Assembly: GCA_030149625.1 (NCBI GenBank)
Contig: JASLHP010000019.1
Location: 1-5,753 of the forward strand
DNA: 5,753 bases
Source of the DNA: Solirubrobacteraceae bacterium
Lineage (GTDB): Bacteria > Actinomycetota > Thermoleophilia > Solirubrobacterales > Solirubrobacteraceae
Direction of reading: 5' to 3'
In this document: piece after piece, positions 1-5,753 of the stretch
Layout of the letters: every line of letters begins with the position of its first letter
Position numbering within the stretch: position 1 is the stretch's first letter
Program-made: the position numbers and the translations under genes
Notes under the pieces: model-generated
Databases searched by the model: none
Seen by the model: the letters and a program-made list of their open reading frames with translations, nothing else
What the model was told of the DNA's origin: nothing

Positions 1-332
1 GGCAGGTAGGCCGGGCGGGTCTCGTCGGTCAGCGCGACCGCCTGCTCGGGCCCAAGCGCGTAGCGGCCGCTGTCCGGGTCGTAGGTGACGTAGCCGCCGG
101 CCGCCTGCACGTTCAGCCACTCGCGCACGTAGCGCTCGGCGGTGCCGGTGCGCGCGGCGAGCTCCTCGGGCGTCAGCGGTCCTGCGCCGGCGAGGGCGCG
201 ATACAGGCCGAGCCGGTCGCCAATCACGACGAGCGCCGTGTTGAGGGTCGCGCCGACCTCGCCGACGGCGCGGAGCACGAACTGCTCCAGCTGCTGGGGA
301 TCGACGTCTCGCGGCTGCTCGATGATGCTCAT
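1..332 (-). CDS. Probable class I SAM-dependent methyltransferase, N-terminal winged-helix part (3' end cut by window edge)
   Basis: Only the first 110 residues and two bases of codon 111 are present; the gene runs off the left edge. Translation from the ATG at 332-330 begins MSIIEQPRDVDPQQLEQFVL. Residues about 17-48 form a helical, dimerisation-like segment ending IGDRLGLYRAL. Residues about 52-95 look like a winged helix: LTPEELAARTGTAERYVREW is the helix-turn-helix, and GGYVTYDPDSGRYALGPE is the wing. This arrangement is known at the N-terminus of Rv2258c-like SAM methyltransferases, where the fold shapes the dimer and active site and need not bind DNA. The SAM-binding Rossmann domain would lie outside the window, so catalysis cannot be confirmed. 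The start is well supported by an AGGAGG ribosome-binding site five bases upstream. The gene is divergent from the large regulator that starts at 489. Alternative: a stand-alone winged-helix regulator, less likely because the N-terminal pattern fits the methyltransferase family better. The substrate is unknown. Confidence 0.75.
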   Translation of the reverse strand, partial: MSIIEQPRDVDPQQLEQFVLRAVGEVGATLNTALVVIGDRLGLYRALAGAGPLTPEELAARTGTAERYVREWLNVQAAGGYVTYDPDSGRYALGPEQAVALTDETRPAYL

Positions 333-337
333 GGTCT

Positions 338-343
338 CCTCCT
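338..343 (-). promoter_or_regulatory. Strong Shine-Dalgarno of the methyltransferase gene
   Basis: On the minus strand the sequence reads AAGGAGGAGACC immediately before the ATG at 332. The AGGAGG core is a full match to the anti-Shine-Dalgarno and is spaced five bases from the start codon. It fixes the start of the methyltransferase. It is the only strong ribosome-binding site in the window; neither plus-strand gene has one. Confidence 0.85.
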
Positions 344-361
344 TGGTCTGATGATGGCGGC

Positions 362-367
362 AACTTA
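362..367 (-). promoter_or_regulatory. Candidate -10 element (TAAGTT) for the methyltransferase
   Basis: The minus strand reads TAAGTT here, matching the actinobacterial TANNNT -10 pattern. Transcription would begin about seven bases downstream, near 354-355. That gives a leader of roughly 22 bases carrying the AGGAGG site, a normal leadered arrangement. I could not identify a convincing -35 hexamer at the usual distance, so this rests on the -10 match and its position. Confidence 0.45.
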
Positions 368-382
368 AGGCCGTTGCGGCCT
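368..382. promoter_or_regulatory. 15-bp inverted repeat, possible operator
   Basis: AGGCCG-TTG-CGGCCT is a perfect dyad with six-base arms around a three-base centre. It touches the upstream edge of the candidate methyltransferase -10 at 362-367, so it would lie in the -35/-10 spacer of that promoter. A repressor bound there would block RNA polymerase. In DNA this GC-rich short dyads arise by chance fairly often, so function is inferred only from location. Confidence 0.3.
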
Positions 383-426
383 GCTCGCGTCCGGTGCCCA
401 CCTAGTCCTCGCTCGTCGCCGGGGCG

Positions 427-437
427 CCGGTGACCGG
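427..437. promoter_or_regulatory. 11-bp palindrome upstream of the regulator promoter
   Basis: CCGGTGACCGG is a perfect dyad with five-base arms around a single G. It lies 38 bases upstream of the candidate -10 of the regulator gene (476-481), around -52 to -62 from the predicted transcription start, where an activator or autoregulator could bind. It is short and GC-rich, so chance occurrence is a real alternative. Confidence 0.2.
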
Positions 438-475
438 GGGGCGCGCGCGGCTCGGGATGTCCCCCGATCGGCCCG

Positions 476-481
476 TAGACT
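476..481 (+). promoter_or_regulatory. Candidate -10 element (TAGACT) of a leaderless promoter for the regulator gene
   Basis: TAGACT matches the actinobacterial TANNNT -10 consensus. Its last base is followed by seven bases (CCGCGGC) and then the GTG start codon at 489. Transcription normally starts about seven bases after the -10, so the mRNA would begin at or within a base of the GTG. No Shine-Dalgarno is visible upstream of that GTG, which agrees with a leaderless message. No recognisable -35 hexamer is seen. The same -10-to-GTG spacing recurs at 3294-3307. Confidence 0.55.
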
Positions 482-488
482 CCGCGGC

Positions 489-3212
489 GTGCTGCTCGGG
501 CGTCAACGAGAGCGCCAGGAGCTCGACCGGCTTCTCGCCACGGCCCGCGCGGGACGGAGCGCGGTGCTGGCGCTGGTCGGCGAAGCCGGTATCGGCAAGA
601 CGACGCTGCTCGAGTACGCGGCGGAGCACGCCGGCAGCCTGCGGCTCCTGCGTGCGCGGGGGATCGAGTCCGAGGCGCAGATCCCGTTCGCCGCGCTGCT
701 CGAGCTGCTGCGACCGGCGCTAGGGCTGCTCGAGCGGATCCCCGAGCCTCAGGCGAATGCCCTGGAAGCGGCGCTCGCGTTGCGTCCGCGGCTGGCGGTC
801 AGCGACCGCTTTGCGGTGGGAGCAGGGACGCTCAGCCTGCTCGCCGCCTATGCCGACGAGTCGCCGACGCTGCTGCTGCTCGACGATGCGCACCTACTGG
901 ATCCGCCGAGCGCGGAGGCGCTGCTGTTCGCCTTGCGCCGACTGCTCGCCGAGCCGGTCGGTGCGGTACTTGCCGTGCGCGCCGGCGAGTCCTCTCTGCT
1001 CGACGTTGCCGATCTGCCGCAGATATCTGTCGGCGGGCTGGACGCCGCGTCCTGCGCGGCGCTGCTCGGCTCGCTGCCGGCCGAGCAGGCGGAGCGCTTG
1101 ATCCGTGCCACCGGCGGCAACCCGCTTGCGCTGCTCGAGCTGGGGAGCGACGCCGGCCGCATCGCTGAGACGCCGATCGAAGCCCCGGTTCCTGTGCCGG
1201 CGACGGTCGCGCGCTCGTTCGCGCGTCGCGTCGAGCGACTCGACGAGGACGTCCGCAAGCTGCTGTTGCTGCTTGCGGCCAGCGACACAGGCGAGCTGGC
1301 GACGGTCGAGCGTGCAGCCAAGCGCCTCGGTCTCGATCTGGCTCGGATCGACGATGCACTGGAGACCGGTCTCGTCAAGCTGGCCGGCGGGCTTTTCGAG
1401 TTCAGCCATCCGCTTGCGCGAGCCGCCGTCTACGGCGCGGCCACCCCCGAGGTCCGCCGCGAGGCGCACAGGGCGCTCGCGGGTGCTCTGCCGGATCGCG
1501 ACGGCGATCGCCGCGCTTGGCACTTGGCGATCGCCGTCGTCGGTACCGACGACGCGGCGACGGCGGCACTCGAGCAGGCGGGCGCGCGTGCGATGGGGCG
1601 AGGCGCCTACTCGGTCGCCGCGATGGCCTTCGAGCGCGCCGCACAGCTCGCCACAAGCGCCGCGCGGCGCGGGTCGCTGCTGCTCGCCGCTGCCGAAAGC
1701 GCGTGGCTCGCCGGTCTCGCTGAGCGTGCTGTCGCGCTACTGGCCGACGCGCGCGAGAGCGAGCTCAGCGCCTCGGATGCGATCCAGGTCGAGCATCTGC
1801 GCGGACGGATCGCGACGCGACGTGGCCCCGTCATGGAGGGTTGCTCGATCCTGGTGGCCGCAGCCGAGCAAGCCGCGAGAGAGGACGCGGACCTGGCGGT
1901 CACGATGCTCGCCGAGGCCGTGGAAGCCTGCTTCTACGCGGGTGACGCGCGCGCGATGACCGCGACCGCGACCCGCGCGGGGGAGCTGCTCGGCAGCCAT
2001 GCTTCGCTCCGTGCGCGGTTCTTGGCGGCGATGACACGTGGCATGGCGCTCGTCTTCACCGACCGCGCCAAGGAAGGGATCGCCGCAATCCGAGAGGCTG
2101 TGGCGCTCGCCGAGCGACATGAGCAGCTGCGCGCTGACGCGCTGCTGTTGCCCTGGCTCGTGATGGGGCCGCTATGGCTGCGGGAGGACCGCACCGGCGA
2201 AGTGCTGATCACGACCACGATCGAGGCCGCGCGGGCTGAGGCCGCGCTCGGCGTTCTCCCATGGTTGTTGAACCGCATCGCGCGCCTCGACGCTGGCGCT
2301 GAGAAGTGGACGGCGGCCGAGGTCGAGTACGACGAGGCGATTCGGCTGGCCCGCGAGACCGGTCAGCTGACCGAGCTCGCCACCGGTCTCGCGGGCCTCG
2401 CGTGGCTGGAGGCACGTCAGGGTCGCGAGGAGCTTTGCCGCGCGCGCGTCGCCGAGGCGAGGAGCTTGTGTGCCACGCTGGGGGTGGGGCTGTTTGACTC
2501 GTGGGCGCTGCGCGCGCTCGGCGATCTCGAGCTGGGGCTTGGGCGTGCCGGGGAGGCGGTCGCATCCTACGAGCGCGTCGTCGCGCGCTTGGATGACCTC
2601 GGCATCGCGGACGTCGATCTCCTGCCGGGGCCTGAGCTTGTGGAAGCGTACCTCCGTCTGGGGCGTCGAGAGGACGCTCAGGCCGCGGCCGATCGCATGG
2701 AGCGCGCGGCTGGCGGCAAGGATCAGCCGTGGGCGATGGCGCGCTCGGCGCGCTGTCGTGGGATGCTCGCGCACGAGCACTTCGAGCAATGCTTCGAGGC
2801 GGCGATCTCGCTGCACGAGCAGACCCCCGACACGTTCGAGATGGCGTGCACACGGCTCGCCTACGGGGCTCGTCTGCGCCGGTCGCGACAGCGCCGCGGC
2901 GCGCGCGAGCAGCTGCGCGCCGCGCTCGAGATGTTCGAGGCCCTCGGCGCGATGCCGTGGGTGAGCATTGCCACGCGCGAGCTGGATGCGAGCGGCGAGC
3001 GGGCGCGACGCCGAGACGCCTCGACGCGCGACGAGCTGACCCATCAGGAGCTGCACATAGCCCAGCTGCTCGCCGAAGGCAGGACGACACGCGAAGCCGC
3101 GGCAGCGTTGTTCCTGAGCCCGAAGACGATCGAGTACCACTTGCGCAGCATCTACCGCAAGCTCGGTGTCAAATCGCGCGCCGATCTGGCCGGCGCGCTG
3201 TTGTCGCGCTGA
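489..3212 (+). CDS. LAL-family (MalT-like) ATP-binding LuxR-type transcriptional regulator
   Basis: This 907-residue cytoplasmic protein has the three-part build of large ATP-binding LuxR regulators. Residues about 1-240 are a STAND/AAA-type NTPase: Walker A GEAGIGKT at 31-38 (Lys37), Walker B LLLLDDAHLLD around 128-137 (Asp132-Asp133), and GGNPLALLEL at 209-218, typical of these ATPases. Residues about 350-830 are alanine-rich helical pairs resembling TPR-like repeats, likely the signal- or partner-sensing part. Residues about 849-905 are the LuxR/GerE helix-turn-helix, with LTHQELHIAQLLAEGRTTRE and LSPKTIEYHLRSIYRKLGV clearly recognisable. Both the ATPase and the DNA-binding domain look intact, and length is normal for the family (about 900 residues). 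There is no autoinducer-binding domain, so it is not a classical quorum-sensing LuxR. The GTG at 489 is chosen because it opens directly with LLGRQRERQELDRLL, the usual family N-terminus; it lacks a Shine-Dalgarno and appears leaderless. The inducer and targets are unknown; the divergent methyltransferase and the downstream fusion oxidoreductase are candidates. Confidence 0.93.
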   Translation: MLLGRQRERQELDRLLATARAGRSAVLALVGEAGIGKTTLLEYAAEHAGSLRLLRARGIESEAQIPFAALLELLRPALGLLERIPEPQANALEAALALRPRLAVSDRFAVGAGTLSLLAAYADESPTLLLLDDAHLLDPPSAEALLFALRRLLAEPVGAVLAVRAGESSLLDVADLPQISVGGLDAASCAALLGSLPAEQAERLIRATGGNPLALLELGSDAGRIAETPIEAPVPVPATVARSFARRVERLDEDVRKLLLLLAASDTGELATVERAAKRLGLDLARIDDALETGLVKLAGGLFEFSHPLARAAVYGAATPEVRREAHRALAGALPDRDGDRRAWHLAIAVVGTDDAATAALEQAGARAMGRGAYSVAAMAFERAAQLATSAARRGSLLLAAAESAWLAGLAERAVALLADARESELSASDAIQVEHLRGRIATRRGPVMEGCSILVAAAEQAAREDADLAVTMLAEAVEACFYAGDARAMTATATRAGELLGSHASLRARFLAAMTRGMALVFTDRAKEGIAAIREAVALAERHEQLRADALLLPWLVMGPLWLREDRTGEVLITTTIEAARAEAALGVLPWLLNRIARLDAGAEKWTAAEVEYDEAIRLARETGQLTELATGLAGLAWLEARQGREELCRARVAEARSLCATLGVGLFDSWALRALGDLELGLGRAGEAVASYERVVARLDDLGIADVDLLPGPELVEAYLRLGRREDAQAAADRMERAAGGKDQPWAMARSARCRGMLAHEHFEQCFEAAISLHEQTPDTFEMACTRLAYGARLRRSRQRRGAREQLRAALEMFEALGAMPWVSIATRELDASGERARRRDASTRDELTHQELHIAQLLAEGRTTREAAAALFLSPKTIEYHLRSIYRKLGVKSRADLAGALLSR

Positions 3213-3224
3213 ACACCGGAGCGC

Positions 3225-3238
3225 TGCTGTCTACAGCA
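3225..3238. promoter_or_regulatory. Inverted repeat in the gap between regulator and oxidoreductase
   Basis: TGCTGT-CT-ACAGCA is a perfect dyad with six-base arms. It begins 13 bases after the regulator stop codon and is centred about 75 bases before the GTG of the next gene. In RNA it could form only a five-pair stem with a four-base loop, and no U-run follows, so it is a poor terminator. A protein-binding site upstream of the oxidoreductase promoter is the more attractive reading, unproven. Confidence 0.3.
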
Positions 3239-3293
3239 CGGGCCGGTCCTGTCGGCGGACGCGCGAAGACGATCGCCGGCCGGGCTCGCGCGC

Positions 3294-3299
3294 TACGGT
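3294..3299 (+). promoter_or_regulatory. Candidate -10 element (TACGGT) of a leaderless promoter for the fusion oxidoreductase
   Basis: TACGGT fits the TANNNT -10 pattern and is followed by seven bases (TACCCGC) and the GTG at 3307, the same spacing as at the regulator gene. No Shine-Dalgarno is present in front of this GTG. This suggests the oxidoreductase has its own leaderless transcript rather than depending solely on read-through from the regulator. No clear -35 element is seen. Confidence 0.5.
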
Positions 3300-3306
3300 T
3301 ACCCGC

Positions 3307-4884
3307 GTGAAGCCCCCCGCCAGCCCGCCCCTCTCGGACTCGCAGCTGGCGACGCTGCGCGAGCACGGCGAGGAGCGCTCGGCGGCTGTCGGCGACGTGC
3401 TCTTCCGGGTGGGCGACAAGCGCTACCCGTTCATCGCGATCATCGAGGGCGAGGCGGCGATTCTGGACGCTTCGGGCCAGGAGATCGTCCGCCACGGCGC
3501 CCGCAACTTCCTCGGCGAGCTGAACCTGATGTCCGGTCAGACCGTGTACCTGACCGCGGTCGTCACCGAGCCGATGCGCTACATCGCGGTCGATCGCGAG
3601 GACTTGCGCGCACTGCTGTTCGACGACGCGGCGCTCGGCGATCTGCTGTTGTCGAGCTTCATCGCTCGCCGCGAGGCGCTGCAGCGTCAGGACGGCGTCG
3701 GCCTCGAGATCCTCGGCCCGCGTTCCTCGGGGCCGACGCGGCGGATGATCGAGTACGTCCAGCGCAATCGGCTCCCGTACACCTGGCGTGACCCGGCGAG
3801 CGACGACGAGGCCGCGGCGCTGATCGCAGGGCTCGACATCGATGAGCTTCCGCTCGTGCGGCTGCCGGGCGACACCGACCTGCGCAACCCGAGCAGCGGC
3901 GAGGTTGCGCGGGGTCTCGGGATCGGCCTGGAGCTGGCCCCGCGCGAGGAGGTCGACCTGGTCGTCGTCGGTGCCGGCCCTGCCGGGCTGGGCGCGGCTG
4001 TGTACGGCGCCTCCGAGGGCCTCGACACGCTCGTCGTCGAGGCCACGGCGCTCGGCGGGCAGGCGGGTACCTCGCGGCGGATCGAGAACTACCTCGGCTT
4101 TCCGGCGGGGATCAGCGGCTCGGAACTCACGAGCCGCGCGGTCACGCAGGCGCGCAAGTTCAGCGCGCGCACCGCCACGCCCTACCGCGCGATCGCGCTC
4201 GAGCCCGGCAGCGAGCGCCATCTCGTGCGTCTCGAAGACGACCACGAGGTCTCGGCTCGCGCCGTCGTGCTCGCCACGGGCGCCGATTACCGCCGGCTGC
4301 CCGTCGAGGATCTTGACGAGTACGAGGGCATAAGCGTGTTCTATGCCGCGGGGCCCCCCGAGGCGCAGCGCTGCGGCGCGACGCGCGTCGGTGTGATCGG
4401 GGGCGGCAACTCCGCCGCGCAGGCCGCCGTGTGGCTCGCGCGCGGCGGCGCGCTCGTGACGCTGCTGCACCGCCGTGCCAACCTGCGCGAGACGATGTCC
4501 GACTACCTGCTGCTGGAGCTGGAGCGCTACGGCGTCGCCGTGCGTGACCGCAGCGAAGTCGCGCAGTTGCACGGCTCGGGCGGCGAGCTCGAGGCCGTCA
4601 CGCTGACCGACGGCACACGGCTGGCGTTCTCCTTCCTGTTCCTGTTCCTCGGCGCCTCGCCGTGCACCGAGTGGCTCGACGACGTCATCGCGCGCGACGA
4701 GCACGGCTTTGTGCTGACGGGCGTCGCGGCCGGCGTCGACGGGATTCTCGAGACCAACGTGCCTGGCGTCTATGCGGTCGGCGACGTGCGCTCGGGCTCG
4801 GTCAAGCGCTGCGCCACCGCTGTCGGCGAGGGCGCGATGGTCGTGCGCTTCGTGCACGAGCGCTTCACCGGCGTGCCCGCTTAG
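3307..4884 (+). CDS. Cyclic-nucleotide-binding-domain / thioredoxin-reductase-like FAD-dependent oxidoreductase fusion
   Basis: This 525-residue soluble protein joins three modules. Residues about 10-125 are a cNMP-binding (CRP-like) beta-roll with the FLGELNLMSGQ segment at 68-78. In CRP-type domains an arginine in the following strand anchors the cyclic-nucleotide phosphate; the aligned stretch here is TVYLTAVV (79-86) with no arginine, so the ligand may differ or be absent. Residues about 132-205 resemble a thioredoxin/glutaredoxin-like fold (LEILGPRSSGPTRRMIEYV, then LPLVRLPG) without its cysteine pair. Residues about 215-520 are thioredoxin-reductase-like: FAD motif GAGPAG 222-227, GGQAG 250-254, ATG 323-325, NADPH motif GGGNSA 365-370, HRRxxxR 388-394, and the C-terminal FAD motif GDV 492-494. 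Where thioredoxin reductases carry CxxC, this protein has YAAGPPEA (346-353). Only three cysteines exist (356, 453, 502). NADPH-linked FAD redox chemistry is therefore likely, but thioredoxin reduction by a CxxC dithiol is not; the acceptor is unknown. GTG 3307 is preferred over an upstream in-frame ATG at 3166, which would overlap the regulator and add a non-family-like arginine-rich tail. Confidence 0.9.
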   Translation: MKPPASPPLSDSQLATLREHGEERSAAVGDVLFRVGDKRYPFIAIIEGEAAILDASGQEIVRHGARNFLGELNLMSGQTVYLTAVVTEPMRYIAVDREDLRALLFDDAALGDLLLSSFIARREALQRQDGVGLEILGPRSSGPTRRMIEYVQRNRLPYTWRDPASDDEAAALIAGLDIDELPLVRLPGDTDLRNPSSGEVARGLGIGLELAPREEVDLVVVGAGPAGLGAAVYGASEGLDTLVVEATALGGQAGTSRRIENYLGFPAGISGSELTSRAVTQARKFSARTATPYRAIALEPGSERHLVRLEDDHEVSARAVVLATGADYRRLPVEDLDEYEGISVFYAAGPPEAQRCGATRVGVIGGGNSAAQAAVWLARGGALVTLLHRRANLRETMSDYLLLELERYGVAVRDRSEVAQLHGSGGELEAVTLTDGTRLAFSFLFLFLGASPCTEWLDDVIARDEHGFVLTGVAAGVDGILETNVPGVYAVGDVRSGSVKRCATAVGEGAMVVRFVHERFTGVPA

Positions 4885-5708
4885 CCCTCGCCCGAGCCAC
4901 CGAGCCGGGCTGGCGTCGTGACTGTCTCAGCGCCCGCGAGCCGTGCCGCCGAGCCTGGATCGTGCGATGGCAAATAGATCGTGGGGTGCCGCGCGCAATG
5001 AGCCGCGATCGTTTCGAGCGTCGCGACGTGCACCTTGGGATCGGGCCCGATCGCGTCCGCGCGCAGCGCCTGCAATTGCTCGAGCGTGTCGGTCGCGTCG
5101 CCCGCGAGCATCACGTGGCGGCCGTCGTCGTCGACGCAGACGACCGAGATGTGACCGGGGGTGTGCCCGGGCGTCGGGACCGCGACGATGCGCCCGTCCT
5201 CGCTCAGCGCGCGGCTTCGCGGAAAGGCGCCGAACGGAGGCCCGTCGAGCGCGAACGGCTCGGGCGCGAAGCCCGGCGGCAGTGGCTGGCGCAGCACCCG
5301 GCGCATCACGCGGGGGAATCGCGCGTTCGCGTAGCGCAGCTCTGCCTCGTTGATCAGCACGCGCCCGCGCACGTGCACGAGCCCGTCGATGTGGTCGCCG
5401 TGAGCATGCGTCAGCACCACCTCCGCGACGTCGTCGAGCCGCAGTCCCGCCGCTGCGACAACGCCGGCAAGCTCCTGCTCGCGTGGGACGTCGAAGCGCG
5501 CGAACGGCACGTCTCGCGCCGCGGCCGTCTCGCCGGTGTCCACCAGCCGCAGCACGCCGTCGTGCTCGATCGCCCAACAGTGGATCGGCAGCGGCTGCGA
5601 CCACGGGCCGGGAAGGAACAGGTCCAGCTGCCGGCGAACGCCGCGGCCGGGGAACAGAAAGCTGTGCTTGACGCGCACGGCGCCGGTGTTCAGAGCGTGG
5701 ATCTTCAT
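4881..5708 (-). CDS. Metallo-beta-lactamase-fold hydrolase, N-acyl-homoserine-lactonase-like
   Basis: This 275-residue protein has no signal peptide and is probably a cytoplasmic dinuclear metal hydrolase. All expected metal ligands are visible: HAHGDH at 101-106 (His101, His103, Asp105, His106), His186 in GHTPGH, Asp204 in LAGDAT, and His249 in LPSHD. The N-terminus MKIHALNTGAVRVKHSFLF and overall order resemble AHL lactonases such as AiiA (about 250 residues), which open the lactone ring of quorum-sensing signals. From memory of AiiA, a catalytic tyrosine lies three residues after the bridging aspartate; here that position is Asp207. AHL activity is therefore only a family-level suggestion, and another lactone or ester substrate is quite possible. 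The ATG at 5708 gives the family-like N-terminus. It has no good Shine-Dalgarno: an AGGG lies too far upstream. No TANNNT sits at leaderless spacing; CAGGGT at 5719-5724 is the only weak -10-like match. A promoter or upstream operon gene may lie beyond the right edge. The gene is convergent with the oxidoreductase and overlaps it by four bases. Confidence 0.88.
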   Translation of the reverse strand: MKIHALNTGAVRVKHSFLFPGRGVRRQLDLFLPGPWSQPLPIHCWAIEHDGVLRLVDTGETAAARDVPFARFDVPREQELAGVVAAAGLRLDDVAEVVLTHAHGDHIDGLVHVRGRVLINEAELRYANARFPRVMRRVLRQPLPPGFAPEPFALDGPPFGAFPRSRALSEDGRIVAVPTPGHTPGHISVVCVDDDGRHVMLAGDATDTLEQLQALRADAIGPDPKVHVATLETIAAHCARHPTIYLPSHDPGSAARLAGAETVTTPARLGGSGEG

Positions 5709-5753
5709 CGCAGCCGCGACCCTGACGGACGGGCGACGCGCGGTGCAACTGGA

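Noticed and set aside
142..351. A 69-residue plus-strand open frame
   Set aside because: It lies opposite the methyltransferase start, which has a strong AGGAGG site and a family-like sequence; the plus-strand frame has neither.
2172..3140. A 322-residue open frame antisense to the regulator's 3' half
   Set aside because: It has no domain or ribosome-binding site and lies wholly opposite a well-supported coding region including the LuxR domain.
3166..3306. Upstream ATG extension of the oxidoreductase (47 residues more)
   Set aside because: The extension overlaps the regulator's last codons, is Arg/Ser-rich and unlike a protein domain, while the GTG at 3307 sits correctly behind a -10 element.
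3213..3306. Intrinsic terminator after the regulator gene
   Set aside because: Short stems are possible, but none is followed by a U-run, and GC-rich hairpins are common here by chance.
3169..4857. A 562-residue open frame antisense to the oxidoreductase gene
   Set aside because: It mirrors a strongly supported gene, has an Arg/Ala/His-rich composition with no recognisable domain, and long antisense frames are expected in GC-rich DNA.
489..5708. A quorum-sensing/quenching cassette (LuxR protein plus AHL lactonase-like enzyme)
   Set aside because: The regulator has only the LuxR DNA-binding domain, with an ATPase instead of an autoinducer-binding domain; no LuxI-type synthase is present, and lactonase activity is uncertain.
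4927..5748. A 273-residue minus-strand frame overlapping the hydrolase
   Set aside because: It is the same strand in another frame, Arg-rich with low complexity, whereas the hydrolase frame carries all metal-binding motifs.
1..5753. Mobile elements, CRISPR arrays, tRNA or rRNA genes
   Set aside because: No transposase, terminal inverted repeats, direct-repeat/spacer pattern or tRNA/rRNA-like segments were seen on reading either strand.

Overview
This is GC-rich DNA in which nearly every base is coding. Codons mostly end in G or C, two genes start with GTG, and both of those have a TANNNT -10 hexamer placed so that the mRNA could begin at the start codon. Together with the gene types (a large ATPase-LuxR regulator, a cNMP-domain/thioredoxin-reductase-like fusion, a winged-helix methyltransferase), this points to an actinobacterium. 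The Solirubrobacterales/Thermoleophilia group is a reasonable guess from general similarity, not something the sequence proves. No insertion sequence, phage gene, CRISPR array, tRNA or rRNA is visible.

Layout from left to right: (1) 1-332, minus strand: the first 110 residues of a probable SAM-dependent methyltransferase (winged-helix N-domain), cut by the window edge. (2) 333-488: a 156-bp divergent control region. It has a leadered promoter with a strong Shine-Dalgarno for the methyltransferase, two short dyads, and a leaderless-type promoter for the next gene. (3) 489-3212, plus strand: a 907-aa LAL-type (MalT-like) regulator with an intact P-loop ATPase, a long helical-repeat middle and a C-terminal LuxR DNA-binding domain. 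(4) 3213-3306: a 94-bp gap with a dyad and a second leaderless-type promoter. (5) 3307-4884, plus strand: a 525-aa fusion of a cyclic-nucleotide-binding fold, a thioredoxin/glutaredoxin-like segment and a thioredoxin-reductase-like FAD/NADPH module without any CxxC dithiol. (6) 4881-5708, minus strand: a 275-aa metallo-beta-lactamase-fold hydrolase resembling N-acyl-homoserine lactonases, convergent with the fusion gene and sharing its stop bases.

Whether these genes work together is inference. The regulator and the fusion oxidoreductase are codirectional and close, but each appears to have its own promoter, so they form a neighbourhood rather than a proven operon. The methyltransferase is divergent from the regulator, a layout often seen for a regulator and a target. 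I see no clear evidence of a wholly new system. The most unusual points are the cysteine-poor three-part oxidoreductase, the matched pair of leaderless GTG promoters, and the four-base TTAG in which two convergent genes both terminate.
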